From NCBI GenBank assembly GCA_014379235.1, contig JACMMD010000598.1:1-18968 (forward strand): DNA of 18,968 nucleotides. Reading direction: 5' to 3'. Positions 1 through 7,417 of the stretch are shown piece after piece. Both the position numbers and the translations under genes were made by a program. Position 1 is the first letter of the stretch. Every line of letters begins with the position of its first letter. Source of the stretch: Anaerolineae bacterium (GTDB lineage: Bacteria > Chloroflexota > Anaerolineae > Aggregatilineales > Phototrophicaceae). Below the pieces are notes generated by a model. That model had not been told where the DNA came from. It did not search any database and saw only the letters and a program-made list of their open reading frames with translations.

Positions 1-2004
1 CAAACCTCAACCGCGCTGCTGGTGTCCGCGCTGCGAGAACTCGGCGCGGAAGTTGAATATCATATCCCCAACCGTTTCCGTGAAGGTCACGGCATCCACT
101 TAGACACGCTGAAAACGCTCATCGCTGGCGGTATCGACCTGCTGCTGACCTGCGACACGGGCATCTCCGCGCATGATTCGATTGATTACGCGCAGAATCG
201 CGGCGTCGATGTCATCATCACCGATCATCATACGCTGCCGGAAAACCTGCCGGACGCCTTCGCGGTGGTCAACCCGATGCGGCTTGCGGAACGTCACCCT
301 CTGCGTGAACTTCCCGGCGTCGGCACGGCCTACATGCTGATGAAAGCGCTGTATGGCACTCGCTCCAGCGATCATCTGCTTGATCTGGTGGCGATGGGCA
401 TCGTCGCGGACGTGATGGTGCAGGTCGATGACACGCGCTATTTACTCCAACGCGGGTTGGACGTGCTGCGGAACTCGCCGCGTCCCGGTCTCAAAGCGCT
501 GATGCAGCGCGCCGAAATCGACCCCGCCGATCTCACGGAAAGCGACATCGGCTTCACGCTTGCCCCACGACTAAACGCGCTTGGCCGCCTTGCCGACGCT
601 AACCCCGCTATCGACCTGCTGACGACGGACGACACGGCTATCATCACCGAGCGTGTCAACGAACTCGAAGGTCTCAACCAGAAGCGCCGCTTTCTGACGC
701 GGCAGGTCTACGAAGCGGCGCAGCAGAAAATCCTCGATGACCCCTCGCTGCTGAAATACGCCGCGCTGGTCATCGCTGGCGAAGGCTGGCATACAGGTGT
801 AGTCGGCATCGTGGCCAGCCGCTTAGTCGAGGATTACGGCTGTCCGGTAATTTTGCTGTCGGAGAACGATGGCGTGGCCAATGGTTCGGCGCGTTCGGTA
901 GCGGGCATCAACATCGTCGAAGCCATCCGCACACAGGCGCATATGCTCGACCATTTCGGCGGACACAATATGGCGGCGGGACTGAGCCTCGCGGCGGATA
1001 AAGTGTTCGAGTTACGGCGTGGCATATCGCTGTTTGCGCGGGATGTGTTGGGCAAAACCGCCGTCGAACCACAGCTACAGATTGATGCTTACGTCATGCT
1101 GTCCGAAATCGACCTTGCCTTTGCTGAGGACATCAGCCGACTCGCGCCCTTCGGCAATGGCAATCCGCCGCTCACACTGGCGACCAAGAACGTCCACGTC
1201 AAAAGCCGCCGCACGTTGGGCAGTCGCGGCGATCATCTCGACTTACGCATCGAGGACGCTGACGGTAATGAACAGCGTGTGCTGTGGTGGTTTGGCGATA
1301 TGGACGCTGTGCCGCAGGGACGCTTCGACATCGCATTCACCGTGCGCCCGAACGTGTTCAACGGCAAGCGCGAAGCATTGATCGAATGGCTCGACGTGCG
1401 CGCCGTAGAAGGTCAATCGCTGGATTTGGGCGAAGGCAAGCCGAACTATACGCTGCTCGATTATCGCCGCCAGCCCGACGCTGAATCGCTGCTGCAACAA
1501 GTTCAGCGCGAGCATGACGATGTTCTGATCTGGCGTGAAGGCATCGCCAATATGGACGGTGTAGACCGCCACCATTTACGCCAAGCGCAAACGTTCGTCG
1601 TGTGGCAACCGCCGCCCAGTCCGATCATCTGGCAGTCAGCGCTCAACACGGTTCAGCCGCAAACGCTGGTGCTGTTCGGGCAAGTGCCGCCGTTCGACCA
1701 AGCGGACGCACTGTTGAAACAGTTAGCGGGCTTGGTCAAATACGCGCTCAAGCACAAAGGCGGAACGGTGAACGTTAGTGATCTGGCCGCACTCACGGGC
1801 CACGCCGAACAAACCATCAGCGCGGGCTTACACTGGCTGAACAGCGAAACCACACTGCGATTAACGCCGCTCACCGAGGACTTGTACGAAATCAGCGAAG
1901 CGGATACCGCAGAGAAACAGCCTAACGCCGCCAAACGTCTCGAACTCCTACTCAGTGAGACCAAAGCCTATCGTCGCTTCTGGATGCAGCACTCGCCATC
2001 GTAG
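1..2004 (+). CDS. recJ: Single-stranded-DNA-specific 5'-3' exonuclease RecJ (5' end outside window)
   Basis: RecJ degrades single-stranded DNA 5' to 3' in recombination and mismatch/base-excision repair, using a two-metal DHH active site. The reading frame is open from base 1 and begins with QTSTALL, which normally directly follows the DxDG of motif I, so the gene starts upstream and motif I lies just outside. Counting from base 1: CDTG at 51-54 and the name-giving DHH at 75-77; the DHHA1 part carries GEGWHTGVVG from about 260 and GGHNMAAG at 320-327; an OB-fold follows with PFGNGNP and a strand-rich stretch to about residue 470. A further ~190 residues end in a winged-helix-like segment (LVKYALKHKGGTVNVSDLA, about residues 578-596) that ordinary RecJ lacks. 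The GTG at 22 is an internal codon, not the start. The downstream lipoprotein has its own promoter-like box. The family call is very secure; the role of the tail is unknown. Confidence 0.95.
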   Translation, partial: QTSTALLVSALRELGAEVEYHIPNRFREGHGIHLDTLKTLIAGGIDLLLTCDTGISAHDSIDYAQNRGVDVIITDHHTLPENLPDAFAVVNPMRLAERHPLRELPGVGTAYMLMKALYGTRSSDHLLDLVAMGIVADVMVQVDDTRYLLQRGLDVLRNSPRPGLKALMQRAEIDPADLTESDIGFTLAPRLNALGRLADANPAIDLLTTDDTAIITERVNELEGLNQKRRFLTRQVYEAAQQKILDDPSLLKYAALVIAGEGWHTGVVGIVASRLVEDYGCPVILLSENDGVANGSARSVAGINIVEAIRTQAHMLDHFGGHNMAAGLSLAADKVFELRRGISLFARDVLGKTAVEPQLQIDAYVMLSEIDLAFAEDISRLAPFGNGNPPLTLATKNVHVKSRRTLGSRGDHLDLRIEDADGNEQRVLWWFGDMDAVPQGRFDIAFTVRPNVFNGKREALIEWLDVRAVEGQSLDLGEGKPNYTLLDYRRQPDAESLLQQVQREHDDVLIWREGIANMDGVDRHHLRQAQTFVVWQPPPSPIIWQSALNTVQPQTLVLFGQVPPFDQADALLKQLAGLVKYALKHKGGTVNVSDLAALTGHAEQTISAGLHWLNSETTLRLTPLTEDLYEISEADTAEKQPNAAKRLELLLSETKAYRRFWMQHSPS

Positions 2005-2025
2005 CGTTGTAATTGGTGAGGGGCG

Positions 2026-2031
2026 TATAAT
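2026..2031 (+). promoter_or_regulatory. -10 box (TATAAT) upstream of the SH3 lipoprotein gene
   Basis: A perfect TATAAT lies 22 nt after the recJ stop and 37 nt before the proposed TTG start. No good -35 hexamer sits at 16-18 nt; the nearest, TTGTAA at 2007-2012, leaves only 13 nt. It is probably the lipoprotein promoter, giving a leader of about 30 nt. Confidence 0.45.
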
Positions 2032-2055
2032 AAGTTCATATCTTGCTGTGCGTCT

Positions 2056-2062
2056 GAGGAGA
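2056..2062 (+). promoter_or_regulatory. Ribosome binding site deciding a TTG start
   Basis: GAGGAGA stands 6-7 nt before the TTG at 2069. The frame is open back to an ATG at 1955 inside recJ, but that start has no such site and would put about 38 residues of charged sequence before the signal peptide. The site therefore favours TTG at 2069. Confidence 0.6.
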
Positions 2063-2068
2063 GATAAT

Positions 2069-2806
2069 TTGTCGAACTCCAGCAACGCGCTTAAATGTGT
2101 CCTATTGTGCGTCGTCGTATTCTGCGCCGCCTGCAACCTATCTGACCGTATCCCGCTCACGCCGACAGTTAGCGCCCCGCCGACCAACCTACCCGCCGAC
2201 ATCGCTCCGCAAGTCACCGAAGAAGCTGACACGGTTGATAACGCGCTCACTCCGGTTGGTATCCCGCCCGCCAGCGGCAGCAATCCCGGCGGCAGCGTGA
2301 TGCTCGATTACCGCGTCGTCGGTTATGCGGATGCGAGTATCAGCGGTGTTGCGCCCTGCCTCGTTACGCCCAACAGCGGCGACCCTGTGAACGTTCGCAC
2401 CGGGCCGGGCGGTGATTTCCCGGTGATCGCGCTGCTCAATCCCGGCCTGTACCTCGTGCCGTTCGAGTACAACAACGGCTGGTATGGCACGAACATCTCG
2501 CCAACCGAAGTCGGCTACGTCGCGGAAACCGTCGTCACCGTCGAGGGCAACTGCACCGCCAATGCTGACCCCGCCGCGCAGTTACAAGCATCGCAAGTAT
2601 GCAGCATTCGCCCGTTGGTTGGTGTGTTGAACATTTACGGCGGCCCCGGTCCTGAATTCCCTGTCGTGGGTGCATTGGGCAGCGAATATCAAATGGCCGT
2701 GTTTGGCCGGGCAGATAACGGCTGGATCAGCGTCGCCAGCTATGATGGCGTGTCATCCGGTTGGGTGAACCCGAACGAAGTCGCGCTCGTGGGGCCGTGC
2801 CAGTAG
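2069..2806 (+). CDS. Secreted lipoprotein with two bacterial SH3 (SH3b) domains
   Basis: Probable envelope lipoprotein of 245 residues; SH3b domains bind peptides or cell-wall material, but the ligand here is unknown. The N-terminus (MSNSSNALK, then a hydrophobic run ending VVVFCAAC) is a short lipoprotein signal with a probable acylated Cys22, although -3 is Cys rather than Leu, so the lipobox is imperfect. A Pro/Thr/Ala-rich linker follows. SH3b domain 1 spans about residues 97-162 (PVNVRTGPGGDFPVI, then GWYG), and domain 2 about 178-244 (LNIYGGPGPEFPVVGAL, then GWI). Each domain is bracketed by cysteines (97/162 and 178/244), which suggests one disulfide per domain in an exported protein. 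Start: TTG, chosen from the ribosome site and signal peptide. The stop codon TAG lies inside a GTAGGGGC repeat end. Domain call secure; partner unknown. Confidence 0.8.
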   Translation: MSNSSNALKCVLLCVVVFCAACNLSDRIPLTPTVSAPPTNLPADIAPQVTEEADTVDNALTPVGIPPASGSNPGGSVMLDYRVVGYADASISGVAPCLVTPNSGDPVNVRTGPGGDFPVIALLNPGLYLVPFEYNNGWYGTNISPTEVGYVAETVVTVEGNCTANADPAAQLQASQVCSIRPLVGVLNIYGGPGPEFPVVGALGSEYQMAVFGRADNGWISVASYDGVSSGWVNPNEVALVGPCQ

Positions 2807-2862
2807 GGGCAAACCTGCGTGTTTGCCCCTGCCTTTGGGCGCACACATAGGTGCGCCCCTAC
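2803..2862. repeat. GTAGGGGC/GCCCCTAC composite palindrome, copy 1
   Basis: A 60-bp element bounded by GTAGGGGC and GCCCCTAC. The 26-nt left arm (2803-2828) and right arm (2837-2862) pair imperfectly with each other across an 8-nt loop, and each arm is also a hairpin by itself (2806-2829 with a 9-bp stem, 2837-2858 with an 8-bp stem). It overlaps the stop of the lipoprotein gene and lies between convergent genes, so it could help end transcription from both sides. It is homologous to 10593-10649. Confidence 0.85.
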
Positions 2863-2875
2863 AATTTGTGTATGT

Positions 2876-2936
2876 GTAGGGGCAGGTCTGAGACCTGCCC
2901 TCTGAAACGATTGGGCGTTCAGTTGAACGCCCCTAC
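2876..2936. repeat. GTAGGGGC/GCCCCTAC composite palindrome, different cores
   Basis: A 61-bp element with the same ends but unrelated cores. The left half is a hairpin (GGGCAGGTCT paired with AGACCTGCCC, 2880-2900), the right half another (GGGCGTTCA paired with TGAACGCCC, 2913-2932), with a 12-nt spacer. Only the outer eight bases are shared with the neighbouring element, so new palindromic cores sit within a fixed frame. It ends 7 nt before the pepF stop codon. Confidence 0.85.
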
Positions 2937-2943
2937 AACGTCT

Positions 2944-4749
2944 CTACTGTGTCAGCTTATCCAACCGATCAACGATGTCCGCCAGCACTGCGAACGTCTC
3001 CTCGACAGCTTCCGGCGTGGTCATATCGACACCCGCCAGCTTGAGCGCGTCAATCGGGTACATCGAGCCGCCTGTACTCAGGAAAGCCAGATAGTTATCC
3101 GCCGCGCCAGCATTGCCAGCGCGAATCTTCGCCGCCAGCGCATGAGCCGCCGAGATGCCCGTCGCATACTGGAAGACGTAGTAATTGGCATACAAGTGCG
3201 GGAACTGTGCCCACGTAATACCCACACGCGGGCGATCTACATGGAGTTCGCTGCCATAACCCTCGGCGAACAGGTCGGCCATGAGGTCATTCATGCTGTC
3301 GGCGGTCAACCCTTCGCCGCGTTCCTCGCGCTGGTGAACTTCGAGTTCAAAGCGCGCCAGCGTCGGCATGATGAAGAAGTAACGGTGGATGTTATCCATC
3401 GCTTCTTCGATGAGCGCCAATTGGAAATCGGGGTCAGACTGCGTTTCCATCAGCTTGGCGCGCACCATCGCCTGATTGAAGTTCGAGGCAACTTCGGCCA
3501 CGAAGATCGAATAATCGCCATACATCGGCGGCTGAGTCTGCCACGACAGGTACGAGTGCATTGAGTGACCGAGTTCGTGCGCCAGCGTACTCATACTGCG
3601 AAGATCGGTATCGTCGTAGCTCATCAAGATAAACGGGTACGTGCCGTGCCAGCCGAACGAAAACGCGCCCTGCTGTTTGCCCGCGTTCGGATAGATGTCC
3701 ACCCAACGATCTTGCAGGCTGCCGCGACGCAGCGTGTTTACGTAGTTCTCGCCAAGCGGGGCTAGTCCCTCGCAAATCCAATCCACCGACTGCTCGTAAG
3801 AAACCTGCTGCCGCTTCTTCGTGAGCGGGGCCCAGATGTCATAGGGTTCCAGTCGATCCACGCCAAGTGCGCGCCGCCGAATCGCCCAGTATTTATGCCA
3901 CGTCGGGATATGCCGCTTGTAGGTGTCGATCAGATTATGAAAGACCTCTACCGGGATGTTGCTGGCGAACAGCGCCGCCTCTAGCGACGAGGGATAGCGG
4001 CGCGCCCGCGACATGAATACATCGCGCTTGATCGTCGTGCCCAAATTGCTGGCCAGTGTGTTCTTGAACGCGAGGTAGGTATCGGCATAATTCTCCCATG
4101 CCGTGCGCCGAATTTCGCGGTCAGGGTCGCCAAGCAGAGTACCGATTGTCCCCTGTCCAAGCACCACAGCCTCGCCACTTTGCGAGGTCGCAGGCTTGAA
4201 TACCATGTCGGAGTTGGTCAGCATGTTCATGGTGTTTTCAATCGCGCCGAATGGATCAGTCGCCATACCAAGCACTTCTTCAACGTCGGCGGAGCGGACG
4301 TGCGCCTGCTTGCGAAACAGGTCGTCAATGTAATGCTCGTAGATCCCCAGTCGCGGTTCATCTCGCAGCCAGCGGCGCAGCGTTTCCTCACCGAGCGCCA
4401 GAATTTCCGGCTCGGCAAAAGCAATCGTGGCAAACACGCGCCCGAACATCCCCTGCGCCTGCCCTGCCCGCGCCACCGATTCCTGATTGGCCGTATCCAC
4501 CGCTTGCTCGAATAAGGCGTACATGGCCACATGACCAGCGCGCAAATACAGGTCTTGATAGGCTTCGAGCCACTCGGCTAACATGGCCGGGCCGTCGCCC
4601 AAATGTCCCTTGAAGCGCTCCAAATCAGGCAGGCTGTCGATCACCTGCTGGTATGCTGCCTGCCAATCCGCCGGAGTCGCAAACACGCTCTCCGCGTTCC
4701 ACATATGCTCCGGCGCGATCTCGCTGCGCGGGGGTAGTGTTGTCGTCAT
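2944..4749 (-). CDS. pepF: Oligoendopeptidase F, zinc metallopeptidase of family M3B
   Basis: Cytosolic zinc peptidase that cuts short peptides, such as those released by Clp-type proteases. The 601-residue length is typical for PepF. The active site HELGH is at 391-395 (in AHELGHSMHSYLS), and the third zinc ligand is Glu419 in FVAEVASNFNQ. Other M3B signatures are the GAFSFGWHGTYPFILMSYDD stretch upstream of the HExxH and ANYYVFQYATGISAAHALA near the C-terminus. There is no signal peptide. Start: ATG at 4749, preceded in the gene's direction by AAGGAG (4754-4759). It is transcribed divergently from the membrane protein at 4936 and convergently with the lipoprotein gene, with two palindromic elements at its 3' end. 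The inverted repeat at 4792-4807 lies in its upstream region. A long ORF on the opposite strand (2851-3564) is a shadow of this gene. Confidence 0.93.
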   Translation of the reverse strand: MTTTLPPRSEIAPEHMWNAESVFATPADWQAAYQQVIDSLPDLERFKGHLGDGPAMLAEWLEAYQDLYLRAGHVAMYALFEQAVDTANQESVARAGQAQGMFGRVFATIAFAEPEILALGEETLRRWLRDEPRLGIYEHYIDDLFRKQAHVRSADVEEVLGMATDPFGAIENTMNMLTNSDMVFKPATSQSGEAVVLGQGTIGTLLGDPDREIRRTAWENYADTYLAFKNTLASNLGTTIKRDVFMSRARRYPSSLEAALFASNIPVEVFHNLIDTYKRHIPTWHKYWAIRRRALGVDRLEPYDIWAPLTKKRQQVSYEQSVDWICEGLAPLGENYVNTLRRGSLQDRWVDIYPNAGKQQGAFSFGWHGTYPFILMSYDDTDLRSMSTLAHELGHSMHSYLSWQTQPPMYGDYSIFVAEVASNFNQAMVRAKLMETQSDPDFQLALIEEAMDNIHRYFFIMPTLARFELEVHQREERGEGLTADSMNDLMADLFAEGYGSELHVDRPRVGITWAQFPHLYANYYVFQYATGISAAHALAAKIRAGNAGAADNYLAFLSTGGSMYPIDALKLAGVDMTTPEAVEETFAVLADIVDRLDKLTQ

Positions 4750-4791
4750 GATTACTCCTTTTGCTCACAACTGCCGTGAAATCATCAACCA

Positions 4792-4807
4792 TTCAAAACT
4801 ATTTGAA
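4792..4807. promoter_or_regulatory. Operator-like inverted repeat between divergent genes
   Basis: TTCAAA-ACTA-TTTGAA is a 6+4+6 inverted repeat in the AT-rich gap between pepF and the divergent membrane-protein gene, 43 nt upstream of the pepF start. Position and symmetry suit a dimeric repressor site, but only one copy is seen and no convincing promoter overlaps it. Confidence 0.3.
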
Positions 4808-4935
4808 AGGATAACACGATTTATTCCCGAAAGCATTACCGAAGCTGCATCGCGGCTTGCACTTTCGTAGAAATGGTTTGTGACTACAATCGGGATGAAG
4901 GTGCAGGCTTCGGAGAACATTGAAAAGGAATCGTT

Positions 4936-5712
4936 GTGGAACGTGCCGCACGGGTTCTACTGATTATCGCCGGACTAATTAATTCCGTTATAGCGATTGG
5001 GCTGGCCTTCGACATGAGTTGGGCGGCGGGCTTCTGGCCATGGCCCGATGGCCGTATGACGCACCTCTTCTGGGGGTCGATTTTGGCCGCCATCAGCATC
5101 GCTGTTTTGTGGGTTGGACTGCGCCGCGAATGGGCGGCGCTGCCCGCCGGAGCGCTCAATCTCGTCGTGATGATGGGCGGCATCGCTATCTTTCTGTTCA
5201 CATTCAAGCCGCCTGATGGAACGTCATACATCCTCTATGGCATCGGCGCAGGCATCATCGCCATCTTGAATTTATGCCTGTTCTTCTGGTCACCCCGTCC
5301 GCCAATATCGCATTCACAACAGACACCGATGGTCGTGCGCTACTCATTTACCCTATTCACCGTCGTCCTTATTTTGGTCGGCGGCGCGCTGATTCTCAAA
5401 ACGCCCAACATCATGCCGTGGCCGCTCAAGCCGGAAACGTCGGTGCTGATCGGCTGGATATTTGTTGGTGACGCCTTCTACTTTCTGTACGCGCTGCTGC
5501 GTCCCGATTGGCCAGCGGCCCGCGCTCAGTTGTGGAGCTTTCTCGTTTACGATCTGGTATTGATCGTGCCCTTCATCACCTTTCTAGGAGCGGTGCAGCC
5601 GCATCTGATGGTTAGCCTGTGGCTTTACATCGCTGTGTTGGTCTACAGCGGTCTGCTAGCGATCTATTTCCTGTTCATCCATCAGTCCACCCGTGTTTGG
5701 CCAGCGCGTTAA
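4936..5712 (+). CDS. Polytopic membrane protein of unknown function
   Basis: I do not recognise this 258-residue protein. About eight hydrophobic helices can be read in order: residues 6-30, about 37-56, 62-81, 94-115, 132-153, 169-189, 200-218 and 224-249. The loops are short. It ends in a small polar tail (HQSTRVWPAR), and I see no catalytic or metal-binding motif in the loops. The N-terminal half (four helices) and C-terminal half (four helices) are separated by a Pro/Ser/Gln linker (SPRPPISHSQQTP), so an internal duplication is possible but not obvious. Start: GTG at 4936, six nt after AAAAGGA. A TACAAT at 4885-4890 may be a -10 box, but no good -35 goes with it. Membrane location is confident; function unknown. 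Confidence 0.75.
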   Translation: MERAARVLLIIAGLINSVIAIGLAFDMSWAAGFWPWPDGRMTHLFWGSILAAISIAVLWVGLRREWAALPAGALNLVVMMGGIAIFLFTFKPPDGTSYILYGIGAGIIAILNLCLFFWSPRPPISHSQQTPMVVRYSFTLFTVVLILVGGALILKTPNIMPWPLKPETSVLIGWIFVGDAFYFLYALLRPDWPAARAQLWSFLVYDLVLIVPFITFLGAVQPHLMVSLWLYIAVLVYSGLLAIYFLFIHQSTRVWPAR

Positions 5713-5738
5713 AGCACTCTACCCTTTAGAATAAATTG

Positions 5739-5766
5739 GTAGGGGCGTGATATATCACGCCCCTAC
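5739..5766. repeat. Perfect 28-bp palindrome of the GTAGGGGC family
   Basis: GTAGGGGCGTGATA is followed immediately by its exact reverse complement, giving a 14-bp perfect stem. It is the shortest form of the family: the two constant 8-base ends joined by one 12-base core. It lies in the 71-nt gap between the membrane-protein gene and the B3/B4 gene, 17 nt before the latter's ATG, so as RNA it could act as a processing or attenuation hairpin. Confidence 0.9.
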
Positions 5767-5783
5767 ATATGAGATAGGCGTTT

Positions 5784-6497
5784 ATGATGACCATGACCTT
5801 TCAGTATCATCCTGACATTTTAGCGCGCTTCCCGGCGGTGACAGGCGGCGTTATTCTGGCGCGGGGGATGCACAACGGCCCCACACCTGACGATCTATTG
5901 GCCGCTTACCAAGCGGAACAGCAGGCCGTCATTGCCAGCATCGGCAGCAAACCGTTAAGCGAGATCGAATCGCTGTCGGCGTGGCGTTCGACCTTTCGCG
6001 CCTTCGGGGTCGAGCCGACGCAGTATCGCAGCGCGGCGGAAGCGCTGTTACGCCGCCTGACCAAAAAAGGCGACATTCCAAGCATCAATCTGCTGGTGGA
6101 TATTGGCAATCTCGTCAGCATTCGTTATGCGCTGCCTGTCGCGGTGGTCGATGTGCAGGCGATCAGCGGCCCTATCACGGTACATTTTGCCAACGGCTCA
6201 GAGCGATTCACCAACCTCGACCAGTCCGAAGTCGATCATCCCGAAGCGGGCGAAGTGGTTTTCTCCGACGAGACCGGCTTAGGCATCGCACGGCGCTGGT
6301 GCTGGCGGCAAAGCGACGAGAGCGCCGCCCGTGAATCCACGACGGACGCCATCTTCACCGTCGAAGCGCAGCATCCCAACGGGCGCACCGACGTACAATC
6401 CGCGTTGGATGATCTGCGGCATCTGCTGCAACAATACGCAGGCGGCACATTCATCTCAGGCTTAATCGGCATCGAACGGGCTGGCTTATCAGGGTAG
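5784..6497 (+). CDS. Free-standing B3/B4 (tRNA-synthetase-like) domain protein
   Basis: A 237-residue protein resembling the B3/B4 domain of the beta subunit of phenylalanyl-tRNA synthetase, the part that holds the editing site; free-standing versions are common in bacteria and their substrates are mostly unproven. Visible family signs: an N-terminal [14 protein letters not shown] segment; [22 protein letters not shown] (about residues 67-88), which matches the family's FR.FG..P..YR.S.EAL pattern; [21 protein letters not shown] (about 97-117); and a late strand region [18 protein letters not shown]. No synthetase catalytic domain is present. The start may be ATG 5784, 5787 or 5793; the ribosome site (GATAGG) is weak, and 5784 is taken. 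It ends 4 nt before the SDR gene, so the two are probably co-transcribed. Fold confident, function not. Confidence 0.8.
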   Translation: MMTMTFQYHPDILARFPAVTGGVILARGMHNGPTPDDLLAAYQAEQQAVIASIGSKPLSEIESLSAWRSTFRAFGVEPTQYRSAAEALLRRLTKKGDIPSINLLVDIGNLVSIRYALPVAVVDVQAISGPITVHFANGSERFTNLDQSEVDHPEAGEVVFSDETGLGIARRWCWRQSDESAARESTTDAIFTVEAQHPNGRTDVQSALDDLRHLLQQYAGGTFISGLIGIERAGLSG

Positions 6498-6501
6498 ACA
6501 A

Positions 6502-7266
6502 ATGGACATGGATTTCACGGGAAAAGTCGTACTGGTGACAGGCGCATCACGGGGCATCGGGCGCGAGATTGCGCGTCAGTTTGCCGAACGTGGAGCGCAT
6601 GTGGCCATTCATTATCATCGCAACCGAGACGCAGCCGACAAAACCAAATTGATGCTCTCCGGCGGGCCGCATGTCATTGTGAAAGCCAATCTTGCGAACG
6701 CGCAGGCTACATCCCGCATGATGAACGCCGTCATTGACAGCGCTGGCAAGCTGGACATCTTGGTAAACAACGCGGGTGTCTATATTGAGCATCCTATCGC
6801 TAAGGTGGATTACGACCAGTGGCAAAAAGCATGGGGAAATACGTTAGGGACGAATCTCGTCGGCGCGGCCAACGCGATGTTCTGCGCGGCACAGCACATG
6901 ATCCCAAACGGCGGCGGGCGCATCATCAACATCTCGTCACGCGGGGCATTTCGCGGCGAACCAACCGCCCCCGCTTACGGCGCGAGTAAGGCCGGACTGA
7001 ACGCCATGAGTCAATCGCTGGCAGTCGCGCTTGCACCGCACAAGATTTATGTGGCAGTCGTCGCGCCGGGATGGGTCGAAACCGATATGGCGACAGAAAC
7101 ACTCGAAGGCCCCAACGGCGATGCGGTTCGCGCACAAAGCCCGCTCGGACGGGTTGCCAAGCCCGAAGAAGTGGCCTATGCGGTGCTGTTTCTGGCATCG
7201 ACGGGCGCGGAGTTCCTCACAGGCGGCATCATCGACGTGAACGGCGCATCGTATTTACGCTCATAG
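6502..7266 (+). CDS. Short-chain dehydrogenase/reductase (FabG-like)
   Basis: A classical SDR of 254 residues, the usual length, expected to be a cytosolic NAD(P)H-dependent oxidoreductase. Cofactor motif TGASRGIG at 13-20; NNAG at 89-92; catalytic set Asn118, Ser145/146, Tyr159 and Lys163 (YGASK) complete; PGWVETDM and a C-terminal [11 protein letters not shown] close the fold. It looks like 3-oxoacyl-ACP reductase FabG, but many SDRs share this pattern and there are no fatty-acid synthesis genes nearby, so the substrate is open. Arg40/Arg42 after the second strand (HYHRNRDAA) suggest preference for NADP(H). It follows the B3/B4 gene by 4 nt in a probable operon. The stop codon TAG is the first unit of the 7-nt repeat that follows. 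Confidence 0.88.
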   Translation: MDMDFTGKVVLVTGASRGIGREIARQFAERGAHVAIHYHRNRDAADKTKLMLSGGPHVIVKANLANAQATSRMMNAVIDSAGKLDILVNNAGVYIEHPIAKVDYDQWQKAWGNTLGTNLVGAANAMFCAAQHMIPNGGGRIINISSRGAFRGEPTAPAYGASKAGLNAMSQSLAVALAPHKIYVAVVAPGWVETDMATETLEGPNGDAVRAQSPLGRVAKPEEVAYAVLFLASTGAEFLTGGIIDVNGASYLRS

Positions 7267-7335
7267 CTGATTAGCTTGTCAGCTTTCAGGCTATAGTCCT
7301 TAGCTCCTAGCACTTTGTACTCCATACTCTGTACT
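7264..7335. repeat. Degenerate 7-nt tandem repeat
   Basis: Most of the first half of the gap after the SDR gene parses as heptamers. In register from 7294: TAGTCCT, TAGCTCC, TAGCACT, TTGTACT, CCATACT, CTGTACT. Four earlier units (TAGCTGA, TTAGCTT, GTCAGCT, TTCAGGC, 7264-7291) are offset by two bases. The SDR stop codon is inside the first unit. The rest of the gap to 7417 holds no gene. Confidence 0.6.
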
Positions 7336-7417
7336 TTTCAACCATTTGTGAGATCGGGTTAGAAAGTGTAACATTGAGTGCAGAAAATACGTTCAGTTGG
7401 TTTGATGAGAAATTATC

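Noticed and set aside
1955..2068. ATG 1955 as start of the lipoprotein
   Set aside because: It overlaps recJ, lacks a ribosome site, precedes the TATAAT box and would put about 38 charged residues before the signal peptide.
2803..2936. CRISPR array
   Set aside because: The repeated pieces are palindromic elements with shared ends but no fixed repeat length, no regular spacers and no cas genes.
2851..3564. 237-residue ORF on the + strand
   Set aside because: It lies almost wholly opposite pepF, whose HELGH active site and ribosome site are clear; the translated sequence is Arg/His-rich with no domain, as expected for a shadow of a GC-rich gene.
4857..4890. Sigma-70 promoter TTGCAC/TACAAT before the membrane-protein gene
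   Set aside because: The two boxes are 22 nt apart, too far for a normal promoter; TACAAT alone is weak.
7346..7374. Promoter TTGTGA-N17-TAACAT before gene A
   Set aside because: Each box matches at only four of six positions, which is common by chance in this AT-rich gap.
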